From positions 7,156-71,155 of the forward strand of contig CAZDXQ010000016.1 in NCBI GenBank assembly GCA_964509545.1: a DNA stretch of 64,000 nucleotides, written 5' to 3'. Of this stretch, positions 26,004 through 35,365 are shown piece by piece. The stretch's first letter is position 1; each line of letters opens with the position of its first letter. The notes beneath the pieces are model-generated. The model made no database searches. It saw only the letters and a program-made list of their open reading frames with translations, and had not been told where the DNA came from. The position numbers were made by a program, and so were the translations under genes. This DNA is from JADJWR01 sp964509545 (GTDB lineage Bacteria > Pseudomonadota > Gammaproteobacteria > Burkholderiales > Burkholderiaceae_F).

Positions 26004-27128
26004 TTGACCACGTCGCTTCAAGCCCTGCTCGCCTGCGCGCTGACCGCGGCCCTGATCCTCGCGCTGCGTGTTCCCGCAGAAAGAATCGGCCTGGTCGACC
26101 ATCCGGGCGGCCGCAAGCGACACGACGACGTTGTGCCCTTGACCGGCGGCCTGGCGCTGACCCTCGGCTTCTACTTCGCGCTGGCGACCGCATTTCCGGC
26201 ACTGGAGGAGCTGCGCGTGCTTCTGGTGGCGATCGCGGTGCTTGCCGCGGTCGGCGTCGCCGACGATCTGGCCGAGGTTCGGCCGCGCACCAAGCTGCTC
26301 GTGCAACTGGTCGCTGCCGCGCTGATGGCCTTCTGGGGCGAGCACCTGCTGCTGCATCTCGGTGACCTCGTCGGCCGCGGCCGGCTGAACCTCGGCCTGC
26401 TTGCGGTGCCGCTGACCGTCTTTGCCACGGTGGCCGTTGTCAACGGCATCAACATGCTCGACGGCATCGACGGCCTCGCGGGAGGACTGGTCGCGGTGAT
26501 GCTCGGCTACTTCGCGCTGTTTGCCTTCGTCCTCGGGGAGGCCGGCGCTATGAAAGTCATCGTCGTGCTGCTTGGCGCGGTGATCGGATTTCTGCTGTTC
26601 AACGCGCCGCATCCGTGGCCGGGCGGACGGATCTTCATGGGCGACACGGGCAGCCTCGTGCTGGGCTTCGCGGTGGCCTGGTTCACCATCGACCTGACAC
26701 AGCGCCCCGCCCCGGCGGTCCCTCCGGTGGTGATGCTGTGGGTGGTCGGCGTGGTGCTGTTCGACCTGTTCACCGTCACTGTCCGGCGTGCGCTCCAGGG
26801 CCGCAATCCGACAGCGCCTGACCGCCTGCACATTCACCATCTGCTGCTTCGCTCCGGCTTTAGTCCGGTGGCAGCCTTGCTGCTGCTGCTGGCAGCCAAT
26901 GCCGCACTGGGCGCCATCGGCACGGTCGGCTGGCTGGCCGGCCTGTCGGAGGCCGCGCTGTTCGCGGGCTTCCTGGCCACCGGCGGGCTTTACTTCGCTG
27001 TCCTGCTCGACCCGACGCGCCTGCTCAGACGACGCCGTCGCCGCGCGCAGGCCCAGGCGGCGCCGGAGGAGGAAACACGACCGGTGGAGATCCAGACGCG
27101 GACCTTCAGCACCGACCGTGACAAGTGA
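26004..27128 (+). CDS. WecA/MraY-family polyprenyl-phosphate sugar-1-phosphate transferase
   Basis: A 374-residue polytopic membrane protein with about ten helices. Cytoplasmic motifs are VADDLAEVRPRTK, VVNGINMLDGIDGLAGG, FMGDTGSLVLGF and the WecA-type DRLHIHHLLLRSG. It should transfer HexNAc-1-phosphate to undecaprenyl phosphate and so start O-antigen or similar chains. The start is TTG; no ATG or GTG is in frame for some distance upstream. The tail is very Arg-rich (LLRRRRRR). It overlaps apaH by 11 bp. Confidence 0.85.
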   Translation: MTTSLQALLACALTAALILALRVPAERIGLVDHPGGRKRHDDVVPLTGGLALTLGFYFALATAFPALEELRVLLVAIAVLAAVGVADDLAEVRPRTKLLVQLVAAALMAFWGEHLLLHLGDLVGRGRLNLGLLAVPLTVFATVAVVNGINMLDGIDGLAGGLVAVMLGYFALFAFVLGEAGAMKVIVVLLGAVIGFLLFNAPHPWPGGRIFMGDTGSLVLGFAVAWFTIDLTQRPAPAVPPVVMLWVVGVVLFDLFTVTVRRALQGRNPTAPDRLHIHHLLLRSGFSPVAALLLLLAANAALGAIGTVGWLAGLSEAALFAGFLATGGLYFAVLLDPTRLLRRRRRRAQAQAAPEEETRPVEIQTRTFSTDRDK

Positions 27129-27948
27129 TCAACTCTGGATCATCGGCGACGTGCAGGGCTGCCTCGGCAGCCTGAACGCATTGCTATCGCAGCTGCCATC
27201 GGATTCCCGCCTGCTGTTCGTCGGCGACCTGGTCAACCGGGGCGCGCAGTCGCTCGCGTCGCTGCGCTTCGTCAGGGCGCTGGGTAATCGCGCCATTGCC
27301 CTGCTCGGCAACCACGATCTGCACCTGCTTGCGGTTGCCGCCGGCATCCGGCCGCAGCACGACGACGATACGCTGTCCGACATCCTTGCCGCGCCGGACC
27401 GCGAGGAACTGCTCGACTGGCTGCGCGCGCGCCCGCTGGCCGTGCACGAGGCGGGCGCCCTGTTCGTGCACGCCGGCGTGCTGCCGCAGTGGTCGGTCGA
27501 CAAAACCCTCGCGCTCGCCGCTGAAGCCGAGGCGCGGCTGCGCGCGCCGGATCACCGCTCGTTTCTCGCCGCGATGTACGGCAACCGGCCGGCGCGGTGG
27601 GAAGACGACCTCGCGGGCGCCGACCGTATACGTTGCGTGATCAACGCGCTGACCAGGCTGCGCTTTGTCGCAGCCGACGGGACGATGGATTTCGCCATCA
27701 AGCAAGGGCTTCACGCCGCAGCACCGGGGTTCGTGCCCTGGTTCGACCATCCGGCGCGCGCCACGCGTGCGACGCCGGTCGTCTTCGGCCACTGGTCGAC
27801 GCTCGGCCTGATGCTGCGCGACGATGCGGTCTGCCTCGACAGCGGCTGCGTCTGGGGCGGAGCGCTTACGGCGCTGGCCTGGCCGAGCCGGCGCCTGCTT
27901 CAGGTGCCGTGTCCGCCTTATCGACGGCCCGGTCCGGCGCCGGAATGA
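27118..27948 (+). CDS. apaH: Symmetrical bis(5'-nucleosyl)-tetraphosphatase
   Basis: A calcineurin-like phosphoesterase of 276 residues that hydrolyses Ap4A to two ADP. Metal-binding motifs are WIIGDVQGCLGSL, FVGDLVNRG and ALLGNHDLHLL, followed by LFVHAGVLPQW and VVFGHWSTLGL. The GTG at 27118 lies within the 3' end of the WecA-like gene. Its last 83 bp overlap the 3' end of plsC on the opposite strand. Confidence 0.92.
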   Translation: MTSDQLWIIGDVQGCLGSLNALLSQLPSDSRLLFVGDLVNRGAQSLASLRFVRALGNRAIALLGNHDLHLLAVAAGIRPQHDDDTLSDILAAPDREELLDWLRARPLAVHEAGALFVHAGVLPQWSVDKTLALAAEAEARLRAPDHRSFLAAMYGNRPARWEDDLAGADRIRCVINALTRLRFVAADGTMDFAIKQGLHAAAPGFVPWFDHPARATRATPVVFGHWSTLGLMLRDDAVCLDSGCVWGGALTALAWPSRRLLQVPCPPYRRPGPAPE

Positions 27949-28735
27949 AGCGGCGCCCGGTCGGTGCCGGGACCTTCAGGTGCGCAGCAATCCGCTGCGC
28001 GACCTGTTGTGCGACATGGTGCCGATTGCTGTCGCCGGTGGTCGGCACCACATCGAGAAACGCGACTTCGACCTGCAGCCGGCGCGCCGTGACGATCTTC
28101 CACAACGAAGTCAGCAGTCCCATGTCGCCGACGAACGCGGCCGCGGTCGACGGTTTCCCGCTTTCCGTGTAGCGCAACGCCACCGGCCAGCAGTCGCAGC
28201 CGATCTCGACCGCCGGGGCGACGAGGTTCGAATGAAACGGCAGCAGCGCGCGGCCGTCGGTCGTCGTGCCCTCGGGAAACACCGCAACCGTCTCGCCCTG
28301 CTGCAGGCGGTCGCGAACGCGGTGGTTCATCGATGCGACCGCATGGCGCCGGCCGCGCTCGATGTAGAGCGTGCCGACCAGCGTGACCAGACGGCCGAGC
28401 AGCGGCCAGCGGCGGATCTCGGACTTGGCCACAAAACGGCTCGGCAGGGCCGCGTGCATCGCGAACACATCGATCCAAGAGATGTGGTTGGCCAGAAGCA
28501 TGCGGCCGAAGCGGCCGGCTTCGACACCCGTTGCGGCGAGCGCAGGCGGCAGAGGACGCCCCGACAGGCGCAGTCGCGCGCCGCAGATCGCCAGCAGCAG
28601 CCGCGACCAGCCGCGGATGATGCGGTTGCGCCGCGCTTGGACCAGCCACGGGAAGATCGCCGCGGCGATCGCAACGCCCGCCAGCACATGCACGAGCAGT
28701 AATCCAATACGCAGGGGCGCCAGCATCACTTTCAT
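27866..28735 (-). CDS. plsC: 1-acyl-sn-glycerol-3-phosphate acyltransferase
   Basis: A 289-residue membrane-anchored acyltransferase. After an N-terminal helix it has NHISWIDVFAMH (HX4D catalytic motif) and FPEGTTTDGRALLPFHSNL (glycerophosphate binding). It makes phosphatidate from lysophosphatidate. The ATG at 28735 is chosen over a TTG two codons upstream. The last 28 residues, rich in Ala and Pro, are encoded opposite the apaH 3' end. It lies downstream of pyrC' on the same strand. Confidence 0.88.
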   Translation of the reverse strand: MKVMLAPLRIGLLLVHVLAGVAIAAAIFPWLVQARRNRIIRGWSRLLLAICGARLRLSGRPLPPALAATGVEAGRFGRMLLANHISWIDVFAMHAALPSRFVAKSEIRRWPLLGRLVTLVGTLYIERGRRHAVASMNHRVRDRLQQGETVAVFPEGTTTDGRALLPFHSNLVAPAVEIGCDCWPVALRYTESGKPSTAAAFVGDMGLLTSLWKIVTARRLQVEVAFLDVVPTTGDSNRHHVAQQVAQRIAAHLKVPAPTGRRFIPAPDRAVDKADTAPEAGAGSARPAP

Positions 28736-28829
28736 CGGCAACGGCGCCCGATCCGGTTGTCTCGGAACAGTCGATCGATGCCGCGCACGATATCGCCGGT
28801 GGACACGGCGATGGCCGCGGAATTCGCGC

Positions 28830-30125
28830 TCAAGCGAAATTCGACTCTGACCCCGATTTCCGGTCGAAGCGAACCTCGCCGCCGACCAGCGTCATCATGG
28901 CGCGCCCGGTCAGTTCGAAACCGGCGAAGGGCGTGTTGGCGCCGCGGCTGACGAGTTCGCTGCGGGTTGCGGTCCAGTGCGCCTGCGGGTCGAATATGAC
29001 GATGTCGGCCTTGGCGCCGACGGCGAGCCGGCCGGTGGGTTCGCGCAGGATCTGCGCCGGCGCGCTCGTCACCTTGGCCAGTGCCGACGTCGCCGGCACC
29101 TTCGCCGCCTCGGCCCACTTCAGGACCAGGGGCAGCAGCGTCTCCAGCGCCGTGGCACCGGGCGTAGCCTCGCCGAACGGCAGCAGCTTGTCGTCCTCGG
29201 CCACCGGCGCATGATCGGAGCAGATCGCGTCGATCGTGCCGTCGGCAAGCCCGGCGACGATGGCATCGCGGTCGCGCTGCGTGCGCAGCGGCGGATCGAG
29301 GCGAAAGTTGGGATCGAAATAGCCGATGTCGACGTCGGTCAGGTGCACGTGGTGGATGCTGACATCGGCGCTGACCTGCAGTCCTTCGCTTCGCGCGCGG
29401 CGCACCAGTTCGACGCCGCCGGCGCTCGACAGCCGGGCCAGATGGATCCTTGCGCCGCTGTCGCGCTGCAGTTCGAAGATCGTCTGCAGCGCGACAGTCT
29501 CGGCCAGCGCAGGCACCGCCGGCAGGCCGAGCCGGCCGGCCACCGCACCGGCGCCGGCGACCCCGTCGCCGGCCAGCGTGTCCTCGACCGGGCGCAGCCA
29601 CACCGGCAGGTCGAACGTCTTCGCATAGCGCAGGATCTGCAGCAGCACGCCGTTGTCGCGCGGCAGGCTGCCGGTCTGCATGAACGCGACGCAACCGGCC
29701 TCGGCGAGGGTCTCGATCTCGGCCAGCACTTCGCCCGTCAGCCCGGCGCTCAACGCACCGAGCGGATACAGCCGCGCCCCTGCCGCCTCGCGCGAACGCT
29801 GGCGAAGCATGCGGACCAGGCCCGGCTCGTCCAGTGGCGGGTCGGTGTCCGGCGGACAGACGACGCCGGTGACGCCGCCGGCCAGCGCAGCGCGCATTTC
29901 GCGCTTCAGCGCCCCTTCGGCGCCCGGCTCGCGCATCCGTGCGCACAGATCGACGAGCCCCGGCGCGACGACGAGTCCGCGCGCGTCGATCTCGCGTTCG
30001 GCGCCGAATCCGTCCGGCCGCCGTCCGACCGCGACGATGCGGCCGTCGGCGATGAACAGGTCGGTGATCGCGTCGTGGTTCGACGCCGGATCGATCAGGC
30101 GCCCGTGGCGGATGGCGAGCTTCAT
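28830..30125 (-). CDS. pyrX: Dihydroorotase-like non-catalytic subunit (PyrC')
   Basis: A 431-residue amidohydrolase-fold protein. Where active type I dihydroorotases have the metal-binding HxH before LREPG, this protein reads PGLVDLCARMREPG, so both histidines are gone. The SDHAPV motif remains. Inactive dihydroorotase homologues beside pyrB are known in pseudomonads, where they are needed for aspartate transcarbamoylase assembly. The catalytic enzyme is evidently the separate pyrC at 59292. The ATG overlaps the pyrB stop by 4 bp. Confidence 0.9.
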   Translation of the reverse strand: MKLAIRHGRLIDPASNHDAITDLFIADGRIVAVGRRPDGFGAEREIDARGLVVAPGLVDLCARMREPGAEGALKREMRAALAGGVTGVVCPPDTDPPLDEPGLVRMLRQRSREAAGARLYPLGALSAGLTGEVLAEIETLAEAGCVAFMQTGSLPRDNGVLLQILRYAKTFDLPVWLRPVEDTLAGDGVAGAGAVAGRLGLPAVPALAETVALQTIFELQRDSGARIHLARLSSAGGVELVRRARSEGLQVSADVSIHHVHLTDVDIGYFDPNFRLDPPLRTQRDRDAIVAGLADGTIDAICSDHAPVAEDDKLLPFGEATPGATALETLLPLVLKWAEAAKVPATSALAKVTSAPAQILREPTGRLAVGAKADIVIFDPQAHWTATRSELVSRGANTPFAGFELTGRAMMTLVGGEVRFDRKSGSESNFA

Positions 30126-31096
30126 TGCATCCTCTGCGACGACGCGGCGATCGAAAGCACGGCCATGCGCACCGCGATGCCGAAGGTCACCTGCGGCAGG
30201 ATGACGCTCTGCGTTCCGTCGGCGACACTCGAGTCGATTTCAACGCCGCGGTTCATCGGGCCCGGATGCATGACGATGGCGTCGGGCCTGGCCAGCCGCA
30301 GCCGCTCCTGCGTCAGCCCGTAGTTGCGGAAATACTCCTGCGCCGAAGGCAGCAGCGCGCCGCGCATGCGCTCGTTCTGCAGGCGCAGCATGATGATCAC
30401 GTCGGCGTCGCGGATGCCCTCGTCGAGCCGCGTGCACACGCGCACGCCCATCTGCTCGAGCCCGTCGGGCAGCAGCGTCAAGGGGCCCACCGCGCGCACC
30501 TCGGGCACGCCGAGGGTGGTCAGCGCATGGATGTCGGAGCGCGCCACGCGCGAGTGCAGGATGTCGCCGACGATCGCCACAGTCAGCCTGCTGAAATCGC
30601 GCTTGTAATGGCGGATCGTGTACATGTCGAGCAGGCCCTGCGTCGGGTGCGCGTGGCGCCCGTCGCCGGCGTTGATCACGTGCACGTGCGGCGCCACATG
30701 GCGTGCGATCAGGTAGGGCGCGCCGCCGGCGGCATGGCGGACGACGAACATGTCGGCCTGCATCGCCGTCAGGTTGTTGATCGTGTCGAGCAGCGATTCG
30801 CCCTTGGCCGTGCTCGAGCGCGTGATGTCGAGGTTGAAGACGTCGGCCGACAGGCGGCGCGCGGCGATCTCGAAGGTGGTGCGCGTACGCGTGCTGTTCT
30901 CGAAGAACAGGTTGAACACCGAACGGCCGCGCAGCAGCGGCACGTTCTTCACCTCGCGCTCGGCGATGTTGATGAATCCGTCGGCGGTGGCGAGGATGCG
31001 CTCGATGATGGCCCGCGGCAGGCCTTCGATCGACAGCAGATGGTGCAGTTCGCCGTTGCGGTTCAGCTGCGGATTGCGGCCGAATTCAGGCTTCAC
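30122..31096 (-). CDS. pyrB: Aspartate carbamoyltransferase catalytic chain
   Basis: A 324-residue enzyme joining carbamoyl phosphate and aspartate in pyrimidine synthesis. FENSTRTRTTFEIAARRL is the carbamoyl-phosphate site, HPTQGLLDMYTI the second conserved block and VMHPGPMNRGVEI the C-terminal block. It overlaps pyrR upstream by 11 bp and pyrX downstream by 4 bp, consistent with equimolar production for the ATCase-DHOase-like complex. Confidence 0.96.
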   Translation of the reverse strand: MKPEFGRNPQLNRNGELHHLLSIEGLPRAIIERILATADGFINIAEREVKNVPLLRGRSVFNLFFENSTRTRTTFEIAARRLSADVFNLDITRSSTAKGESLLDTINNLTAMQADMFVVRHAAGGAPYLIARHVAPHVHVINAGDGRHAHPTQGLLDMYTIRHYKRDFSRLTVAIVGDILHSRVARSDIHALTTLGVPEVRAVGPLTLLPDGLEQMGVRVCTRLDEGIRDADVIIMLRLQNERMRGALLPSAQEYFRNYGLTQERLRLARPDAIVMHPGPMNRGVEIDSSVADGTQSVILPQVTFGIAVRMAVLSIAASSQRMQ

Positions 31097-31592
31097 GGCG
31101 CTGCTCCAGCGTCAGGTGCAGACGGCCGTCGTCGTCGCGCGACAGCACGACGCTGATCTGCGGCGGCACCTCGATGACCCGGCCGACCACAGTCGGCGCA
31201 ATCGGCAGTTCGCGGCCGCCGCGGTCGATCAGCACGACCAGATCGATGCGCGCCGGCCGGCCGTAGTCGAAAAGTTCGTTCATCGCCGCGCGTACGGTGC
31301 GGCCGGTATAAAGGACATCGTCGACGAGCACGATGTCGGCGCCCTCGACGTCGAAGGCGATCGCTGACGGCTTGACGCTCGGGTTCAGCCCCGAGCGCGA
31401 GAAGTCGTCGCGATAGAACGAGATGTCGAGGATGCCGACCTCGTAGGGGACGTGCAGATCCTCCTTCAGCCGCCGCGCCAGCCAGACGCCGCCCGTGTGC
31501 ACGCCGACCAGCCGCACGTCGCGGCCCGCCACCGCCTCCCGCAGCCGGGCAACGAGGCTGCGATAGATGGCTTCGGCGTCGAGTTCAATCAT
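31086..31592 (-). CDS. pyrR: Bifunctional pyr regulator/uracil phosphoribosyltransferase
   Basis: A 168-residue phosphoribosyltransferase-fold protein. The PRPP-binding loop is IVLVDDVLYTGRTVRAAM. DISFYRDDFSRSGLNP is typical of PyrR. In Gram-positives PyrR is an RNA-binding attenuator; in proteobacteria its regulatory role is less certain. The ATG at 31592 (MIELDAEAI) overlaps ruvX by 8 bp; a longer start is unlikely. Confidence 0.93.
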   Translation of the reverse strand: MIELDAEAIYRSLVARLREAVAGRDVRLVGVHTGGVWLARRLKEDLHVPYEVGILDISFYRDDFSRSGLNPSVKPSAIAFDVEGADIVLVDDVLYTGRTVRAAMNELFDYGRPARIDLVVLIDRGGRELPIAPTVVGRVIEVPPQISVVLSRDDDGRLHLTLEQRREA

Positions 31593-32022
31593 TGGCAGCC
31601 TCATCGAACCACTGCTGCAGGATCACGGCGGCCGCCTCGTCGTCCCGACCCTCGCGGGTCACGACGGACGAATAGCGCTCATCGACGCGCGCCACCGGCA
31701 GGCGAAAGCGCCCCTCGAGCTGGCGGGCAAAGCGCTCGCATCGGGCCGTCAGTTCGTGCGCCGCGCCGTCGGGGTGACGGGCGATGCCGACCACCAGTTG
31801 CGTCGGCTGCCAGGCCGCGATCAGTTCGGCGATGCGGCGCCAGCGCGCGTCGCCGGCATCGTCGACCAGAGCCAGCGGCCGCGCCCGGCACGTAATGCCG
31901 TTTCCCACCGCCACGCCGATGCGCCGCGTGCCGAAGTCGAAACCGAGCACGACCTCTTCTTTCAGCAACGGCGAATGAGCAATGCGGGCAGCACGATGCG
32001 GCAGCGATGAGGCCTCAGGCAT
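31585..32022 (-). CDS. ruvX: RuvX/YqgF RNase H-fold nuclease (pre-16S rRNA processing)
   Basis: A 145-residue YqgF-family protein. VLGFDFGTRRIGVAVGN supplies the first catalytic aspartate, and VARVDERYSSV is the conserved second block. YqgF matures the 5' end of 16S rRNA in E. coli and was first annotated as a Holliday-junction resolvase. It starts inside the end of yqgE and ends inside the start of pyrR, so it is tightly embedded in the operon. Confidence 0.93.
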   Translation of the reverse strand: MPEASSLPHRAARIAHSPLLKEEVVLGFDFGTRRIGVAVGNGITCRARPLALVDDAGDARWRRIAELIAAWQPTQLVVGIARHPDGAAHELTARCERFARQLEGRFRLPVARVDERYSSVVTREGRDDEAAAVILQQWFDEAAND

Positions 32023-32566
32023 GTCCGGCCTGCGCCGACAGCTGGCCGGCGTCGATGCCCAGCAGACGCAGCGCGGCGGCCTGCCGCGCCTCGGCCGGTG
32101 TGTCGAAGATGATGGCGGACTGAGCGTCGACGGTCAGCCAGGCGTTGGCCGAGACCTCCGATTCGAGCTGGCCCGCGCCCCAGCCGGAATATCCCAGCGT
32201 GACCAGTATCTTCCGCGGGCCAACGCCGCCGGCGACCGCCTCCAGCACGTCCTTCGAGGTCGTCAGCGCGATGTCGTCGGCCACCGGCAGCGACGAGCTG
32301 TATTGCCCCGCCGGCACATGCAGCACGAATCCGCGCTCGGTCTGCACCGGGCCGCCGAAATACACCGGCGCATCCTTCCACGGCGCAATTTCCAGTTTCA
32401 GGTCGATCTTGTCGAACAGGCTTTCCAGCGTCAGCTCGGTCGGCCGGTTGATCACCAGGCCGAGGGCGCCCTTGTCCGTGTGTTCGCAGACATAGACGAC
32501 CGAGCCGGCAAAGTTCGGATCCGCCATCGCCGGCATCGCGATCAGGAACTTGTGCGTCAGGTCCAT
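32015..32566 (-). CDS. YqgE/AlgH family protein
   Basis: A 183-residue protein starting MDLTHKFLIAMPAMADPNF, with YVCEHTDKGALGLVINRP and YFGGPVQTERGFVLH, all hallmarks of the UPF0301/AlgH family. The function is not established; the gene is nearly always next to ruvX. It is the first gene of the operon and is divergent from phrB across 125 bp, where the operon promoter should be. Confidence 0.94.
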   Translation of the reverse strand: MDLTHKFLIAMPAMADPNFAGSVVYVCEHTDKGALGLVINRPTELTLESLFDKIDLKLEIAPWKDAPVYFGGPVQTERGFVLHVPAGQYSSSLPVADDIALTTSKDVLEAVAGGVGPRKILVTLGYSGWGAGQLESEVSANAWLTVDAQSAIIFDTPAEARQAAALRLLGIDAGQLSAQAGHA

Positions 32567-32691
32567 GGGTTCGCGCCGTTGCTCACGACTGTCGAGGTCG
32601 CCGTCTGGCGGCGACCCAATGTTCCCCGAGACGGTCGGTCAGGTCTTCTGCGCATTGTAAGCTCGCCGGCCGCACCGAGAATGCAGCCCAG

Positions 32692-34128
32692 ATGGACTCG
32701 GCCCTGATGTGGTTCCGCCGCGACCTGCGGCTCGCCGACAACGCGGCGCTTTATCACGCGCTGAAAAGCGCAAGGCGCGTCTACACCGCGTTCGTCTTCG
32801 ACCGCGCCATTGTCGATGAGTTGCTGGCCGAGGGTCTGCGCGCCGACCGGCGCGTCGACTTCATCCGCCGCTGCCTGCAGGAACTCGACGCCGGCCTGCG
32901 CCAGCACGGCGGCGGACTGATCGTCCGCCACGGCGTCGCCGCCGACGAAATTCCCCGCCTGGCGGAGCAGTTGCAGGTCGACGCAGTCTTCGCCAATCAC
33001 GACTACGAGCCGTACGCGATCGAACGCGACGCGAAGGTCGCCGCGACGCTCGGTGCCAGCGGCCGCCGCTGGCACAGCTTCAAGGACCAGGTGATCTTCG
33101 AGCGCGACGAGGTGCTGACCGGTGCCGGCCGGCCCTTTTCCGTGTTTACCCCGTATAGGAACGCGTGGCTGAAGGCACTGACACCGTTTCACCTGCGTGC
33201 CTATCCGGTGGAGAAGTACGCCCCGGCGCTGGCGCCGCCGCCATTCGCAACAAGGCTGCCTGCGCTCGAGGAGATCGGCTTCGAGACCACCGATCTGGAA
33301 GCGCTTAAGGTGCCGACCGGCAGCCGCGGCGGCCGCGGGCTCTTCGACGACTTCCGCTCCCGCATCGACCGCTACAAGGACGCGCGCGACTACCCGGCCG
33401 TGCGCGGGCCGTCCTATCTGTCGGTGCACCTGCGCTTCGGCACGCTGTCGATCCGCGAACTGGTCAGCTTTGCCTACGACCGCGCGCGCGCATCGGCGGG
33501 CGCAGCAACCTGGCTGGCGGAGCTGATCTGGCGCGAGTTCTACCAGCAGATCCTCTACCACCACCCGCAGGTCGCCACGCAAAGCTTCAGGCCTGAATAC
33601 GACCGGATCCGCTGGGACAATGATCGCGACCGCTTCGCGGCCTGGTGCGAGGGCCGTACCGGCTATCCGCTGGTCGACGCGGCGATGGCACAGATCAACC
33701 GCACCGGCTACATGCACAACCGCCTGCGCATGGTCAGCGCCAGTTTCCTGACCAAGGACCTCGGCATCGACTGGCGCTGGGGAGAACGCTATTTCGCGCG
33801 CCGGCTGATCGACTTCGATCTGGCCGCCAACAATGGCGGCTGGCAGTGGGCCGCCTCCAGCGGCTGCGATGCCCAGCCGTATTTCCGCATGTTCAATCCG
33901 GTCGCGCAGAGCGAGAAGTTCGACCCCGAGGGCAAGTTCATCCGGCGCTACCTGCCGCAACTGGCGAATCTTTCTGCCGGGGAAATCCACGCGCCGTGGC
34001 GGCTTTCGCCCGAGCGGCAGCGCGAGGCGGGCTGCGTGATCGGCCGCGATTACCCGCATCCGGTCGTCGACCATGCCGAGGCACGGGCCCGGACGCTGGC
34101 CCGCTATTCGATCGTCAAGCAGCGCTGA
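32692..34128 (+). CDS. phrB: Deoxyribodipyrimidine photolyase
   Basis: A 478-residue class I CPD photolyase. The N-terminal alpha/beta antenna domain starts SALMWFRRDLRLADN. The C-terminal FAD domain contains RGPSYLSVHLRFGTLS, LIWREFYQQILYHHP and DFDLAANNGGWQWAASSG, including the conserved Trp residues of the electron-transfer and DNA-binding surface. It repairs UV-induced pyrimidine dimers using light. It is convergent with the MFS gene, with 10 bp between stops. Confidence 0.95.
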   Translation: MDSALMWFRRDLRLADNAALYHALKSARRVYTAFVFDRAIVDELLAEGLRADRRVDFIRRCLQELDAGLRQHGGGLIVRHGVAADEIPRLAEQLQVDAVFANHDYEPYAIERDAKVAATLGASGRRWHSFKDQVIFERDEVLTGAGRPFSVFTPYRNAWLKALTPFHLRAYPVEKYAPALAPPPFATRLPALEEIGFETTDLEALKVPTGSRGGRGLFDDFRSRIDRYKDARDYPAVRGPSYLSVHLRFGTLSIRELVSFAYDRARASAGAATWLAELIWREFYQQILYHHPQVATQSFRPEYDRIRWDNDRDRFAAWCEGRTGYPLVDAAMAQINRTGYMHNRLRMVSASFLTKDLGIDWRWGERYFARRLIDFDLAANNGGWQWAASSGCDAQPYFRMFNPVAQSEKFDPEGKFIRRYLPQLANLSAGEIHAPWRLSPERQREAGCVIGRDYPHPVVDHAEARARTLARYSIVKQR

Positions 34129-34138
34129 ACCGGCGCAG

Positions 34139-35365
34139 TCACAGCCGCGCCGCCGGGGTCTCGCCGGAACTGCGCGTGGCGTAGGCGAAGGCCATCGCGC
34201 CAACCGCCGCCACGACGATCAGCACGAGCGTGGCGGGGTCATAGCCACCGAGCACCGACCACAGCACGGCGGCGAAGATCGGGCCGACAGCGCGCGCCAG
34301 CAGCCCCGGCGTGGCCAGCGCACCGGCGATCGCGCCGTAATGCGCGCGACCGTACATCTGCACCGGCAGCGCTCCGCGGATCACCGTCATCGCCCCGTTG
34401 CCGGCGCCAAACAGCACTGCGAACAGCGCCAGCGCGGGCGCGCTCGTGCCGGCCCACAACAGCGCCAGCAGCGACAACGGCATCGCGACCGCCGCGATGC
34501 GACCGACCTGGCCGATGGTCAGCCAGCGGCTGGCACCGAATTCGACGACGCGGCCGGCGACTTGCATCGGCCCGACCAGTGCGCCAATGCCGGCGGCGGC
34601 CGCCGGCGACATGCCGCGCGCCAGCAGCAGCGCGATCAGGTGCGCGGCAACGGCCGAGACGACGACGTAGTGCGCGAGGAACGCGAGCGTCAGTGCGCGG
34701 AAGCGGCGGTCGGCCCAAAGCCGCAGCTGCGATCCGCCGGCCTTCGCCTGCAGGCCCGTGGTGATCGCACCGCTCGTGCGCGGCAGCAGGGCATAGTGCA
34801 GCGGCACGCAGACGAGCAGATTGATCGCCGCCAGCCACAGCACCGCGTCGCGCCAGCCGAAACGCTCGATCAAGATCGTGGTCAACGGCCAGAACACCGT
34901 GCTGGCGAAGCCGCCAAACAGGGTCAGCACGGTCAGCGCGCGCCTGTAGTTGAGCCGGTAGGCCTGCGCGATAACGACGAACGCCGGCTCGTACAGCGTC
35001 GCCGCCATCGTCACGCCGAGCCCGACCCAGACGGCGTATAGCGCCGGCAGCGACTGCACCTGCGACAACGCCGCCAGAAGCATCGCTGCCGCCGCCGAGC
35101 CGAGCGCCATCACGCCACGGCCGCCGAACCGGTCGATGGTCCTGCCGACCCCTGTCGCGCAAAGGCCGGAGATCAGCAGCGCCGCCGAAAAAGCGCCGGC
35201 AATCTCGCTTTTTCCCGCGCCCAGATCGCGCTGCAATGGTTCGAGCAGCAGCGCAAAGGCGTAATAGATCGAGCCCCAGGAGATGATCTGCGTGATGCCC
35301 AGGGCGACCAGCATCTGCCACGAAGCCCCAGCGGCCTTCTCGTCCGCCGCCGCCGGGACCGTCAT
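34139..35365 (-). CDS. MFS transporter
   Basis: A 408-residue, 12-helix major facilitator protein. The loop 2-3 signature appears as GVGRTIDRFGGRGVMALG. The sequence is like the uncharacterised YbfB/oxalate-formate-type MFS proteins of proteobacteria; the substrate cannot be predicted. The ATG at 35365 (MTVPAAAD) precedes the first helix by about 20 residues; a start four codons upstream is possible. It is divergent from the DsbG-like gene. Confidence 0.85.
   Translation of the reverse strand: MTVPAAADEKAAGASWQMLVALGITQIISWGSIYYAFALLLEPLQRDLGAGKSEIAGAFSAALLISGLCATGVGRTIDRFGGRGVMALGSAAAAMLLAALSQVQSLPALYAVWVGLGVTMAATLYEPAFVVIAQAYRLNYRRALTVLTLFGGFASTVFWPLTTILIERFGWRDAVLWLAAINLLVCVPLHYALLPRTSGAITTGLQAKAGGSQLRLWADRRFRALTLAFLAHYVVVSAVAAHLIALLLARGMSPAAAAGIGALVGPMQVAGRVVEFGASRWLTIGQVGRIAAVAMPLSLLALLWAGTSAPALALFAVLFGAGNGAMTVIRGALPVQMYGRAHYGAIAGALATPGLLARAVGPIFAAVLWSVLGGYDPATLVLIVVAAVGAMAFAYATRSSGETPAARL

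Noticed and set aside
28977..30323. A 448-codon plus-strand frame
   Set aside because: It is antisense to the pyrB-linked dihydroorotase-like gene.
32557..34203. A 548-codon minus-strand frame
   Set aside because: It is antisense to a clear photolyase gene.
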